Below are positions 9,953-21,800 of a stretch of 64,000 nucleotides of DNA, piece after piece; position 1 is the stretch's first letter; the number at the start of each line of letters is the position of its first letter. The notes under the pieces were generated by a model. It saw only the letters and a list, made by a program, of their open reading frames with translations. It was not told the origin of the DNA and did not search any database. A program made the translations under genes and the position numbers. Where the stretch lies: NCBI GenBank assembly GCA_961205875.1, contig OY540815.1, positions 6,324,001-6,388,000 on the forward strand. Direction: 5' to 3'. Source of the DNA: Sialis fuliginosa (taxonomy: Eukaryota; Arthropoda; Insecta; Megaloptera; Sialidae).

Positions 9953-10686
9953 CCTTTAACTGGGGAGGTGGGGTGTAACACACCCCAGGCGCCATTGAAA
10001 CGTTTATACCGTCGGACTTTGAAGTCTTACTGCCCCCTCCTCTCTTGACTTTTCATACTTGTTTTCTTCAGGATCACAAGTTAGTTGATCTTGAACACTT
10101 GCCCGGTAATCACTATTTTTAATCATTGGGGTTCGAGAAACCTTGAAGTATTTTTTTTAATCCCAATTTCGTTCATTTCTACTCATTTTCAACTAGTCAG
10201 GAGGCTCCAGAAGAAGGTGCAAACTGTCCAAAAAAAGCAAAGAAGATGTCAATCATGTTCCCGAGCAAGTGATAGGAAAATCAAGTATAGCTGTGCAAAA
10301 AGCAAAAAGGCGGTGTGTTTACCTCACGCTGAAATGGTCAGTTTGAGTTGACAGCTCGTTGTTTCCAATTTTGAAGATTCAATAATTTAATGAATAGTCC
10401 AATGCCTTGGCTCAAAAACAGTAGCCTAAATTTTAATTTTTGTAAACTTCAAACATTGGAATTTCAAATTTTTCTAAATTTTGAACTTTTTTTGTACTTT
10501 CATAAATTTTTTGTTACTATCATAAACCCCTTTTACATCCATATGCTTATACTCCGAAGCTTTTAAAAATGTAATTAAAATTATAAAATTTTTGTTTAAA
10601 TAATTTGAAAAAATTAAAAACAAATGGGGTTCATGAAACCCCACATCCCTACGAACGTTCGAAATTCCCACCTCCCCAGTTAAAGG
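9953..10686 (+). mobile_element. piggyBac-like element, deletion derivative
   Basis: It starts CCTTTAACTGGGGAGGTGGG and ends with a near-exact inverted copy, CCCACCTCCCCAGTTAAAGG. It is flanked on both sides by TTAA (9949-9952 and 10687-10690), the target of piggyBac transposases. At 734 bp it is much shorter than an autonomous element (about 2-3 kb). It retains a coding remnant resembling the transposase C-terminus (next entry), so superfamily assignment rests on three agreeing signs. Confidence 0.85.
10232..10348 (+). pseudogene. Remnant of piggyBac transposase C-terminal Cys-rich domain
   Basis: The frame reads RCQSC, then KIKYSCAKSKKAVCLPH. This Cys-x2-Cys, Cys and Cys-x2-His pattern is what piggyBac transposases carry at their C-terminus, where it binds subterminal DNA. 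The catalytic DDD core is absent. The ORF (10085-10351) starts in unrelated sequence. It sits inside the TTAA-flanked element and reads toward its right end, as expected. Non-functional as a transposase. Confidence 0.65.
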
Positions 10687-11487
10687 TTAAAAATACAATT
10701 CCAACAATTAATTTTTGGTAATTTTAAACAAAGAAGCAACTCACATTTTCTACAATACAAATAAATGAACAAATTGAGAATACTATTCAAGATTGTCTCG
10801 TCAATTCTTATTTCCGGGTATGAAGACGCGGCGCTGTTTACAATATAAAGTTCTCTGAAAAAATCCTAACATGTAAACAAGATAATTCCAAATAACACTA
10901 GTGTAAATCTGACTTTGTAGACGCGCTCCGTATAACGCGTGCACTTGTGACATTTATGCGATTGTAATGTAAATTCAAAGTTACGGCTCTGTTATACATT
11001 CAGAGCCGGGTTAAGTGCCACAAGAGCCAATAAAACTTATATACCTGCAATAAATATTGTATATAAATACACATAGGGTTGTATTTCTGTATATATTTTT
11101 TTATCACATTCGCGAGTCACGACTTCCGTTATTATTACGAATAGGTCGCCATGTTGGACGGTAATAAAATTATAATTTCGGTAAGATTTTATTGCCACTT
11201 GTATGTAATATAGTTTTTTTTCGTAATTAGCTTGATTTTTTATAACTGCGGTGAACTATAAACTTTTCAGTATATATTGAATTTTTTATTTTGATTTTTA
11301 TAACCTTCTTTAGTACTAAATATTAATAAAACTATCTACATGTCCATATTTAATAGGCGTTTCAAGAAATATGATATAACCACATGCAAATAAATATTAA
11401 ATGACCTATAATCAGAAATCGATATGAAATTAACATGTCATGTTCATTTGATAGGTATATACTATAAATATATAGGTCATTTTAGGG

Positions 11488-11675
11488 TAGGGTGACCAGG
11501 TCTCAGGTTTTGACCCGGAATCTCAGGGTTTCGCAAAAAATGACGACGACTAAAAAAAAGGTCGTCAAAAATAGAACAGAGGGCGCAAAAGTGTAAATTA
11601 CGGTAGTAAATTTTTAATATATTTTTTGAAAATAAAAAAAATAAAATAAAATCAAACTAAAATTTAGTCACCCTA
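11488..11675. mobile_element. Short MITE with TAGGGTGACC ends
   Basis: Inverted ends TAGGGTGACCAGG and TAGTCACCCTA enclose about 190 bp. No convincing target duplication is visible. Confidence 0.5.
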
Positions 11676-12293
11676 TTTCAGGGCTTAAAAACCCACAACA
11701 GTAAGTTTGATTGTTTGTTTTTGATTCTCTCAAAAACTACTGGACCGATTTTGACAAATCTTTCACTAAAGTATTCCTTGAGATCCTAGAAGTATCATAA
11801 CCCATGTATAATCACGCTATCTCATCAGAGAGCTGAGCACCGTTTAGTAATGTTAAAAAGGACCACTCGGATATATCACAAAAATGTATAATATAGAACT
11901 TAATAAAATTATGTATGTATAACACAAAAAAGTTAATAAAAATAAGTCGGTTTAATTACGAAACGTTGACCATGAAATAAATTCAACCCAGATAAACAGA
12001 TCGACAAATAAAAATCCGAATCAAATAAGGACATAAATTATTTGGAAACATTTTAAGAAAAACATCGACGTCGTCATTTTTATTTTTCCCTTCACCACAC
12101 ACCATGAATAGCTAGAAGGAAGACGTATAAATAACCACAAAAACATTATCTTTTATTATACGCGGTTTAACCTCTTCACGTTGCATAATATATAAACGAA
12201 AACGGCATCGGTCGAAGCAATTGAGCGGAACGAGGATTTTTTTTCTCTCAACGCGCGGCGGCAATACTACACCACGACCACTTCGCTACGTGA

Positions 12294-12297
<4 letters not shown>

Positions 12298-12353
<56 letters not shown>

Positions 12354-12370
12354 GGGAGTGAGTGTGTGTC
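12298..12370. repeat. (GT)n microsatellite
   Basis: Longest GT run of the window, about 48 bp perfect followed by a degenerate part with GGG interruptions. Likely polymorphic in length. Confidence 0.95.
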
Positions 12371-12849
12371 TGTTCACAGATAAACGAGTTACACCTCCAA
12401 GAATCGATAATACCGTGAAGTTACTCTACCGTTTGTACTATAGAGATATAAAATAGAACGCTTGTAAGGTACACAATGAAAAAGTCGCGTGCCGATTTTT
12501 TTTTGCTTCGATTTATAAACAATACGAGAAATACATCCGTGTAAATTGTTAGCAGTATCTATGGTATATAGAGACGTAATTTTAAATTTCACATAGACGA
12601 CATGTTTAAATGATACTAAATTTTTAAATTAAATTTTAATTGAATGAATAAATTTTGATCAGTCATTACTTAAACGATTAACGGCTATTTAAACATTAAT
12701 TTGATGTAAAAAATCTATTGTAAAATATTGCTCTTCTAATTTATTTACCATATTGCCCTTACACTGCTTGGATAAGATGGATACTTATGCTAATAGAATA
12801 GTTTGGGATTTTTAAAATAAGATAAAAAGTACATTAGTACATATTCAGG

Positions 12850-13185
12850 GATGATAGTCCCTTATGTTTCCAAAAAAGAGGAAAAGAGGAATTTTTTCTT
12901 GAAAAAAGAGACCAAAAAGAGGAATTTTCTAACTCTTAAATAGGTTATCTATAGATATATTTTACGTTTTTGCGATATTATTTCTTAATATATTATATAT
13001 AAAATTTGAAGAGCTTTTTTTTTTTTTGGTCATTTTCACCATTTCATCTATACATTTCTAATTTTAAAGTCATTCACGGCCAAATCAGTCAAAAAAAGAG
13101 GAAAAAGAGAACATTTTTTGAAAAAAGGATACTTTAGGGCCGACTTCCCAAAAAAGAGGAAAAAAGGGGAGCGCTAGCTTCCCTG
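12850..13185. repeat. Purine-rich repeated motif (aaaaaagaggaa)
   Basis: The motif ccaaaaaagaggaaaa or a variant occurs at least four times within 300 bp, with small inverted copies. It may be the body of a degenerate element. No clear ends were found. Confidence 0.4.
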
Positions 13186-13431
13186 CATATTAAATATAGA
13201 ATATTAATAAATATAAAAAAATTGATGACACGACGATATAACAGAGTTAGTCTATACTAATTGTAAGTATTAATTTACATTTAACCCCCCCCCCCCTCCA
13301 CCTGACAAAAATCTATTAAGTTGAAACAAATAATAAATATTATCGAGCTATATTAGAAAGCCACAAATATGTTCTTATAGTAGAAACATTAATCGAAGTC
13401 AAAAATGTAATTTTAAAATAAAAATTATGGC

Positions 13432-13658
13432 ACAACTAGCTACTACCCGCAACTTCGTCCGCGTGGAATTTAGGTTTACCTAATCTAAACATATTTTTGC
13501 TAAAACCTTGAATTTGCACGCTAGATGTCACTAAACTAATCTAATATATCGCGCGTACAAATGTACACACACCCATTTTTCGGGACACAAAATTTACAAA
13601 TTTCATCAAGATCGGTTCAGCGATTTATAATATTTGCATTTATAATATTAGTACTTAT
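13432..13658 (+). mobile_element. RTE-like retroposon fragment
   Basis: Begins ctagctactacccgcaactt, with the cgtccgcgtggaattt block typical of this family. Internally deleted, it ends tttataatattagtac. Confidence 0.65.
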
Positions 13659-14130
13659 GGATTACCTTTAAAATGTAATATATCTACCTATACACATCTA
13701 ATATCACGTAAATATCTAGGCTTCTAGGTACAATTCAAATCTAACCGATCTGTCTGCAATTCGGCGTCCCTTTGAAATCACCCATTAATCAGTACGTTCG
13801 GAAACCGTAGCGCACACAGTAACTCCATCTATCTTTTACACAGTGTACTATCGAGTGTGTGTTGCCCTGATTACTCTAAAGATATCGGTTTTCTATATAT
13901 CAGAGACGGTACCTGCCCACAAGACGTTCCTTTTGTGACTCTCTTAATGGTTCTGCTGCCAGGTAATGTCGCTCGCGGCGCCCAACATATTGATGGCACT
14001 AATGAAGATTATAACAAAAAAAACCGTTAAGTCGATTACTGCGTTACACCATACGAATGTTACTACTTAGTATCATCGATGTGGATTAATCAGAGGAAAT
14101 ATGGCACATTAAAATACCTTTTCAATGGAA

Positions 14131-15013
14131 GCATAGGTTCCCAAACTTATTTGACCCACTACCCCCTTTTCAGCTATAAAAAATCAAAAGGCTCCCCTGA
14201 TAATTGACTTTTTTAGTAGTGAACATTTTTTCATATATGTACATTGTACATATTATCTAGTGTTATATAATAGTAATATAAAATTGTCGTTTTTTTTAGT
14301 ATTTATTATAAAAGGTGGCGAATGAAACTTATGTTATTCAAATGATACTGTGCCATAGATGTGCAAAAAATATAATGTTTATATGTTGCCGTTAAGACAG
14401 GTAAAATAAAGTTAACATACACACATGATTTCCCCTCTCGCGTGTGTATGTTGCCGTTAAGGCAGGTAAAATATTGGTCAAATTTCGACCTCGACCATAG
14501 GCGATACTAGTAATATATAAAACCATAATTAAAATAAAAAATCGCGTTTTTTAATGAATTGTTGTTAAAAAAATTAACATTTTGGATTGGTAAAAATGAA
14601 GAATGGAAATCTACTGTTGAAATGCCGGGTGTGATAATTCAATACATGTTATTAAAGTTTGCCAGACAAAGCGAAACTGACTTTGTGGTACACCTAATAT
14701 TTATTTTCAAAACGATAATTAAAAACGGCAAAAAACACCAAAAACTACAAATAACAGGTAGTGTGGATATTCAAATGTCAGTTTCACCCGGTATATTTTT
14801 TTTGGTGGTCAGTTTAGCAGTACGAAGTGTCACTTTCATGAATGAAATTAGAAACGTACATTGTGTAATAAAGGATTTTATAACTTTTATAATATTAAAA
14901 AGGCCCCCTTTCGTCTTTTTTGGGCTCCCCAACTGCACCCAGAGCCACCTGGGTTCTCTTTGATCTTCCCAATACCGCCAAGGGAGCCGAGGACCGCAGT
15001 TTGGGAACCAGTG
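14131..15013. mobile_element. hAT-like element with GGTTCCCAAACT ends
   Basis: Left end GGTTCCCAAACTT and right end AGTTTGGGAACCAGTG are inverted. CA-G-x-GGTTCCCAAACT termini are typical of hAT transposons. No 8-bp duplication could be recognised. A 134-codon ORF (14559-14963) lies inside but has no recognisable domain and runs into the terminal repeat, so I do not call it a gene. An internal motif, atgttgccgttaaggcaggt, occurs twice (14383 and 14446). Confidence 0.6.
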
Positions 15014-15116
15014 TTTTACAGTTTTGCATGATTGCTTTTGATCACTCTATTTCAGATCAGTAGTTGATTCTTTCGTTTTTTTTTATTAATTAAAACCATG
15101 ACTTTTATATCGCATT

Positions 15117-15430
15117 TCTGCACGGAGAAAAAATGGTGTCGATATGTTATTAAAAATTATAGTTGCCGATTAAAAATTACAATTTTGTATAAAAAAATAA
15201 CATGTACTGTCAATTGAGTAACTTTTACAATCTCCATTGTAATTTTTATAATATGCGATTTTTACTATATTTGTAAATATCATTTACATGATTTATTTAA
15301 CTAATTATTTTTAAGTAGAATTATTTGTTAAGTGCTATACAAATTATTTCTTTTCAATTATTAGTAAATTTTTGTATCCAATACTCAAATTTTTATTAAA
15401 AGAAAATACAATAAATACTATGATTGTGTA
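15117..15430 (+). repeat. Dispersed repeat, copy 1 (gtactgtcaattgagtaac family)
   Basis: About 310 bp closely match 32092-32410 in the same orientation, starting at cggagaaaa and ending near gattgtgtaa. No ORF. Probably a non-autonomous element; ends not defined. Confidence 0.6.
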
Positions 15431-15659
15431 ATTACTTATCTTAATAAAATCCTAAAAAATACTATTTGACTTAGGAAACTCTTCTCTTTTAAAAGATTTA
15501 GAATCGCTGTTGTAGTCTTGAAGATATCTGATGAGATGTTAAATAAAAACAAGAACAAGGTCCAAAATATATCCAAAAAAAATCTCTATAAAAGGAGTGA
15601 TGAGAAGGGGCTAAATCGCCCCCTCGTGTGCAATGAAATATCTCAATTATTTTTAGGTA

Positions 15660-16239
15660 AGGTAAAGGCACCAGTTATGACCCGCTATAAGAGCAAGTTT
15701 TCGATTTTTTTTGGATTATGGCTTGTTTTTTGTAATTCTCGTGAACTCATGTTACTAATAAAACATGTAATTTAATTACCAAAGTCCGCAAATATAGTTT
15801 TTTTTTTAAATTATAGCTTTTTATTTTGTTCATGTTTTTTTCTCCAGTAATGGCAAAGGTAAAAGCAGTAATGAGTATGCAGTGATGGACACTTGCTTAT
15901 GATTACAAACTGATAAGTACTACGACACAAAAGATATAAAAGACAGAATCGTCTAATTTGAAACAATGTAAAGCAGTTGTTATGATAATATATAATTAAT
16001 ATATTAATTCATATATAATATAATTAATTAATAAATTATACTAATAATTAGTTTAAGTGTCCACCATGTTGACACCTATTGGCGGATTATCATCAAATCA
16101 CGCTGTAAGACAGTTAAATGTATATAGATTAATATTCAGAAATGGTAGTAATTAAATATCAACACATATTTCTAAATCTGTACATTTAATTAAAAATTTG
16201 CCATTACTGGGACCCTTGCCATGACTAGTGCCACTACCT
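15660..16239 (-). mobile_element. AGGTACTGG-family MITE, copy 1
   Basis: Flanked by TA. The ends AGGTAAAGGCACCAG and its complement at 16225-16239 are inverted repeats. It matches the elements at 27743-28269 and 54148-54605 but lies in the opposite orientation. Shared interior motifs include the block complementary to gtccaccatgttgacaccta. Confidence 0.7.
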
Positions 16240-18574
16240 TATGTTGCAACTTATGTAGTCATATGAAAAATGTTTAAGATAGTCTATGAAATATGATTAA
16301 ATATTTTTCTACCTAGCATTTTCTATAAAAATTTCAATATCCTTTTTGTGAATTGATTTTTACTTGTAATATGAGATCCAACGTATAAAAACTAACTTTA
16401 AAAAGGATTATCTCATGTTCTAATAAGGCAATATCTTTTAAATTTTGCGTTAATTAATCTTCAGTGAAAATTCCAAGAATTTCTAATGAAAAAAGATAAG
16501 GTACATAAGTACAAAGCAGTGTCGTATTATAAACTTCAGAGTTAGTCACCTTAATGTAGAAAATAAGGGTACTTTTGCATGCCCCCCTTCCCCTTTCCAT
16601 ACTGCGTCACTGTATAATGCAATCTGTACTTTCCAAAGACGCTTTTGTGCGTCTCTACTAGTGTACATAATACGAATTATTTCCTTATGGTGTATTTGAT
16701 GTTTACATATGTAATATACCTACACGCAATGTATCACATAACAGATTTAACTTGGCGTAATTATATATTTAATGAGAGAATTACATTTACTTGCTCGTCT
16801 TATTTTAGGTAAAGCTCAACGCAAATATTGTTAATTATTTAATTGTAAATTATATGTCTTAACCGCAAAGAAAATATACCTACTTAAATTATAAATTTAT
16901 ATTATATATTTTAAAATGATGACGAAATATCTTCAATTGATGAATTTTAAAATAAAAATATTTTATTTTTGACGTAGTCTTTCCTAGCGGTACTAAGAGG
17001 CATGGACAGGGGGGTGACGCTTACCCTCCCACCTAGCTTGTGGACAAAGAGTAACAAATGAATCAGTCCATTGGTTAAATATTGATATTCCTAGGCAAAA
17101 TCTATATTTTAGATTCGGAAATTTAAATATCATTGTTTTTTTTATTGCAATCTCTAAAACTGTTAATGTCATTGTCGTTTATCCTTTTTATACAAAAGAA
17201 AAAAATTAAATGTTTCTTTTTACAAGTATGTACATTTTTTAGAGGATTTTGTCTTCAAAAAGATATCCACATATAAATTTAATTGATTGAAAAAAATGTG
17301 TCTAATATAAAAGAAGAAACGAAAAAAACATATTTTCTTTGTTAGTTTTTACGCACATAGGTGCGATATAAAAAATTATGAAAAAGTTTTTATAGCCCTT
17401 TTACAATTCCTCGATAAGTCTAGAAAACATATTTAATATTGCAATGCGATAATTTAATAATGAAGAAAACACACCAGCTTTAAAAAAATGATGCCTGCTT
17501 TTACAATATAAATATTTGCAAAAACAAAATACACCGACTTTCTTTCTTTTATAAGCCCTTCTCAATCAGTTCCTGAATATGTAATTTTTACCATTTATTA
17601 AAAACTAATAAATTTTAAAAATTCAATGTAACATAATTCAATAAAAAGTACAGATAATAATTAACAAAATTAAAAATTCCAAAGCCGAAGATAAAATTAA
17701 AGGAGAAGTTAATAAAGCATGTAAATTAGGATTACTTAAAAAACAATTCCCCCAGTTTTTTAAGCAAAAAAAGCACGAATCATTTACAATTATGATAATT
17801 ACTTCAGCACACGCACGTATTTTTAAAGATGCATTAACAGGAAAAAAAACTTTCGGACGAAGCGGGAGCAATTATTTTCTAATTAGTAACAACATTGACG
17901 TGCCGCCAAGCAAAAAGGGGTTTGTATGAAGTAAAAAATATATATTTCAACACCTTTAAATATGAAAAAAAGAAAGGGGAAGTTTATATATATTGTTTAA
18001 TTTTTCATACTTTTTTTTATTGTTTATTTATAATTATATTTTTTGTGATAATTTGAGAGTGTATATAAAGAAGGATCAGGAAGTTCATTAGTCTGTATTA
18101 AAAATTCAGTTTAAGATGAGTTTATTTGAACTTGAATTTTAGTTTGAAAATTTATTAGAGTTATGTAGGTATTTATATTGATTTACTGTATTAATGCATA
18201 CATATTTAATTTTTGTAAACTTCTAAAAATAAATAATTACTAGTTAATGATAAACATAAAATAAAAATTTAATTTTTATGATGTTCAAGTTTTTTTTTGT
18301 ATATAGCTAATTTAAATGTTTTAACTTAAATAAGCTAGCTCTTGCTATTAGCTATTACTTCCACAAATAAAAATCAAAAACACCTAGGTTGTTTGAAGCA
18401 AAAAAGGGTAATGTGAAACGAACTGCGAAGGACATATTTTCCACCACCTTACAAATATGAAAAGGAATTTACAGTGTTTCTCAACAAGTTTTAAAGAAAC
18501 ATCTCTTAAATTCCATTCGTTTTTATTTTTGTACTCAATTATTTAGATATCCCAAAACCAAAAATTTAACCTAT
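16240..18574. other. Intron sequence, nothing recognised
   Basis: AT-rich. Neither strand shows recognised coding sequence or an element with readable ends. Confidence 0.5.
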
Positions 18575-19726
18575 TCTGTCCGTCCGTGTGTCCGTCGGTT
18601 CCCTGAATCCTTGTCACACGCATAACTCATGAACCACTGAACAACTGAACCGGGGCTGGATTGAGGACGGTCCCATTTCAAAATCATCAAAATCGTGTGT
18701 AAGAGGGAGGAGTGACATCCCAAAATATTTATTTTTTCAATATATCTCAAGAACGTTACATATTACGTAAAAATTTTATAGGATCTTTTTTGAAGAGCAT
18801 TAAAATTCCTATAATATAGGTCTACAACGTTTGTTGTAAAATATTCCCTTACAAAGATTTACCTGAATTTGCTGGTAAAAATCGTGTTTTATTTTTTTAA
18901 ATTGATATTTACTTTGATATATTAAGGTAAAAAAAAAAATTCAGGGCATAAAAAGAATAATGATATCTATCCAAACGTGAAATTTTAAAGAGATCGACCG
19001 TTTTAAACTCGAGATAATTATCATCAAAGTTTGCCACTTTTGTACGTATCCACTTTATCAAGTTCGTATTATGTCCATTCTTATGACTAAAAACTTCGAC
19101 AGATTTTGATAAAAAAACTATCAAACAGTAAAGGCTTATTATTCTGATATGTCATAAAAAATTCCAAATGATTGACCGTTTTGATTTTGAAATAAACCTT
19201 GTATTTCAAAAACAAAACAGTCAATCATTTTGAATTTTTTATCACATATCAGAATAATAACCCTTTACTGTTTGGTGGTTTTTATCAAAATCTGTTGAAA
19301 CGTTCAGTCATAAAATAAAGAAAACTGCCCTTATACGTACTAATACAACAATAAACGGCTTTGGGTATAGACTTGATCAAAAATTCTCTGATAGCAACAC
19401 AATTATTTTCGATATTTTATCATGATATTATGAGCGTAACTTTTTGATAGTACTGTAGCACGAGAACTACCTTAATGTCATTTTGACGTTTGCATAAATT
19501 TAGATTTAGATTGAAATTGTCAAAAAATTAAAAATATACGAAAAAATAATCAGGTGCGTCTTAAAATTTCGAACTAATATTTTTTAGTAAAATTGTATAA
19601 AAATTAAATAGTTAACCAATGCTAGGCAATTTATTTGCGTACTATCGGTTTTTATTTAAATTGTTGAATAATTAACTACCTTTGGTGAATTTGGCACGAG
19701 GAAGCACTGTGCATTTACTTATAGCA
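18575..19726 (+). repeat. Dispersed repeat family A, copy 1, interrupted
   Basis: Begins in a gtccgtccgtgtgtccgtcg run, passes through cataactcatgaaccactga and ends gaggaagcactgtgcattta. The same order is seen at 21215-21800 (uninterrupted) and 36340-39945. A 546-bp insertion at 18926-19471 splits it. No coding sequence. Type of element unknown. Confidence 0.7.
18926..19471. mobile_element. Insertion with TTAA duplication inside family A
   Basis: TTAA at 18922-18925 and 19472-19475 flanks the insert, while the homologous site at 21569-21572 has a single TTAA. The ends match only over GGTA/TACC. The core (about 19095-19315) is a hairpin with arms of about 110 bp, containing aacagtaaaggcttattatt and its complement. 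The TTAA target suggests mobilisation by a piggyBac-type transposase. Confidence 0.7.
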
Positions 19727-19986
19727 CATTGTTTTTTATACGAAAACGTTAATTTTCTTTATGACAGAAATTGAGAATCACTGGTACACATAGCAATAGC
19801 ACATTGTTCACAAATTATAACACGCGCGCATTTTCCCCTTTTTTCGCCCTTGCTGTTTATCAATATTAGTGCTTGAAGGGCCCCGATATATCTATTTAGT
19901 TTTCACAATTGCACAGCGTAAATTGTAAATAATGTTCAAATTGTTCCACGTAATCCGTGAATAAATCAGGAGAATTTTATATCGGC

Positions 19987-19988
<2 letters not shown>

Positions 19989-20018
<30 letters not shown>
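19989..20018. repeat. (GT)n microsatellite
   Basis: Perfect GT run of about 30 bp. Confidence 0.95.
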
Positions 20019-20022
<4 letters not shown>

Positions 20023-20447
20023 ATATTTGAAATATTTCAATGGTAAGAACAAAGAATGAAAATTACTGCCGGGAATTTTCATTTACCCTATTCGTGTGGT
20101 GGAAGGTTTTGTATTATTTTTGATTTATATTTCATGTAGAATTGGTTCTTTTTACTCTTAATGTGTATGTATTTAATTTTTTTAACTGTTATTTATACTT
20201 TGTTATTTAATACTGTTTATATATCTTTTTTTAATAATCCTTCAAAGAGTAGTGTTTTCAGGGTTCCGAAGAAACCTTATTAATCTCACTTTGTCGTCCG
20301 TCCGTCGTTGGTAACGAGGCTTTGGTGGGATTACCGACGACAAATACTAAAGTCAACAATATAATTTCTAACCCTATACTGCACAATTTTTTATTTTTTA
20401 TTAGAAATGATGTAAATCTATGTAAGTTTTAACTTTAAGTTTATATA

Positions 20448-20819
20448 CAGCGTATTCCAAGTTGATTAAGACATGGGGGCAATTAGAAGTGTTGTAGTAA
20501 TCCTTTGGTCAAATTGAACGATGGTACATTTTGAAATGCCGCTACAAAATTTAATAAAATAGTAATTAGTATTTTGTTTTCTTTATATCTGCCAAAAAAT
20601 ATTATTTTACTTTTATCTAGGATGCTTACTTTAATTTCATTAGTATATTTTATTCTTTCTTAAAGTTAAAAATAAAATACTGTTGATTAATTTAAAATTT
20701 ATCAGTTAGTTTTGAGGCGGCATTTCAAAATGCACCAATCACACATTGTTAAATTTGACCAAATTTCTAATTGTCTCTATGTTAAATTTCCTATGTCTTA
20801 ATCATCTTCGGATACACTG
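20448..20819. mobile_element. TA-flanked MITE with CAGCGTATTCCAAG ends
   Basis: Left end CAGCGTATTCCAAGTTGATT and right end (complement) CAGTGTATCCGAAGATGATT are inverted repeats, flanked by TA. A partial copy in the opposite orientation is at 50520-50735. The TA target and CAG-type ends suggest the Tc1/mariner group. Confidence 0.75.
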
Positions 20820-21214
20820 TATATATATTTTTTTAAAATATTGAAAAATATGTTATGATTCATATATGCACCAGTGTATACATTTTAGTAAATCTAATTA
20901 TGAATATATTTATATTTCATGGAATGATTTGAAATAATTTATGTCTTTGTTAAAACATAAAGCAATTGGACATTTTTCACGAAGATATATGTTTGTACTT
21001 TGCATGTGGGATTTTTACATCCCAGTCTTGTAGCATTCCAAATTGGAAAATGCGTACGTCTTGTGGAGGAAGTGGAGCTGCATTAGGTTTATTTCTCTTA
21101 CATTCAATTGTTTTTTTTTTTTTTTGTAAATTCTTTGTAAATTTTAAATTATAGGCGGAAAACATGTGTGATGCAAATATGCATCACTGCAGTGTAGGGT
21201 TAAATAGATTAAAA

Positions 21215-21800
21215 GTCCGTCTGTCCCCTGGATCCTTGTCACACGCATAACTCATGAACCACTGAACCGATATTATTGAAACTTGGTCAGATGGTTGGGT
21301 TTGGCTTGCGGACGTTCCCATTTTAAAATCATCAATATCGTGAGTAAGGGGGAGGGGTAACACTCCAAAATATTTATTTTTTCAAGATATTTTAAGAATG
21401 ACACATGTTACGTGAAAATTTTATAGAATATTTTTATTGTAGAGCATTAAATTTCGTATAATATGGGTCTACAACGTTTGTTGTAAAATATTCACTTATA
21501 AAGATTTATTTCAATTTATTTTAAAAATTCGTGTTTTGTTTTTCTAAACTGATATTTGATTGGATATATTAAATGTTATTTTAGATTTAGATTGAAAGTG
21601 TCAAAAATATATGAAAAAATATTCAAGTGCGTTTTAAGAAAAATTTCGAACTAATATTTTTTAGTAAAATTGTATAAAAATTAAATGGTTAACCAATTCC
21701 AGACAATTTATATAAACAATATCGGTTTTTATTTAAATTGTTGAATAATTAACTACCTTTGGTGAATTTAGCACGAGGAAGCACTGTGCATTTACTTGGC
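21215..21800 (+). repeat. Dispersed repeat family A, copy 2, uninterrupted
   Basis: Serves as the empty-site reference. Here the sequence gatatattaaatgt runs through the point where copies 1 and 3 carry insertions. Confidence 0.75.

Noticed and set aside
10085-10231. N-terminal part of the ORF ending at 10351 as coding
   Set aside because: Only the Cys-rich end looks like protein. The first 49 codons have no similarity I can recognise and probably start by chance.
14559-14963. 134-codon ORF as a gene
   Set aside because: No recognisable domain; it lies inside a hAT-like element and extends into its terminal repeat.
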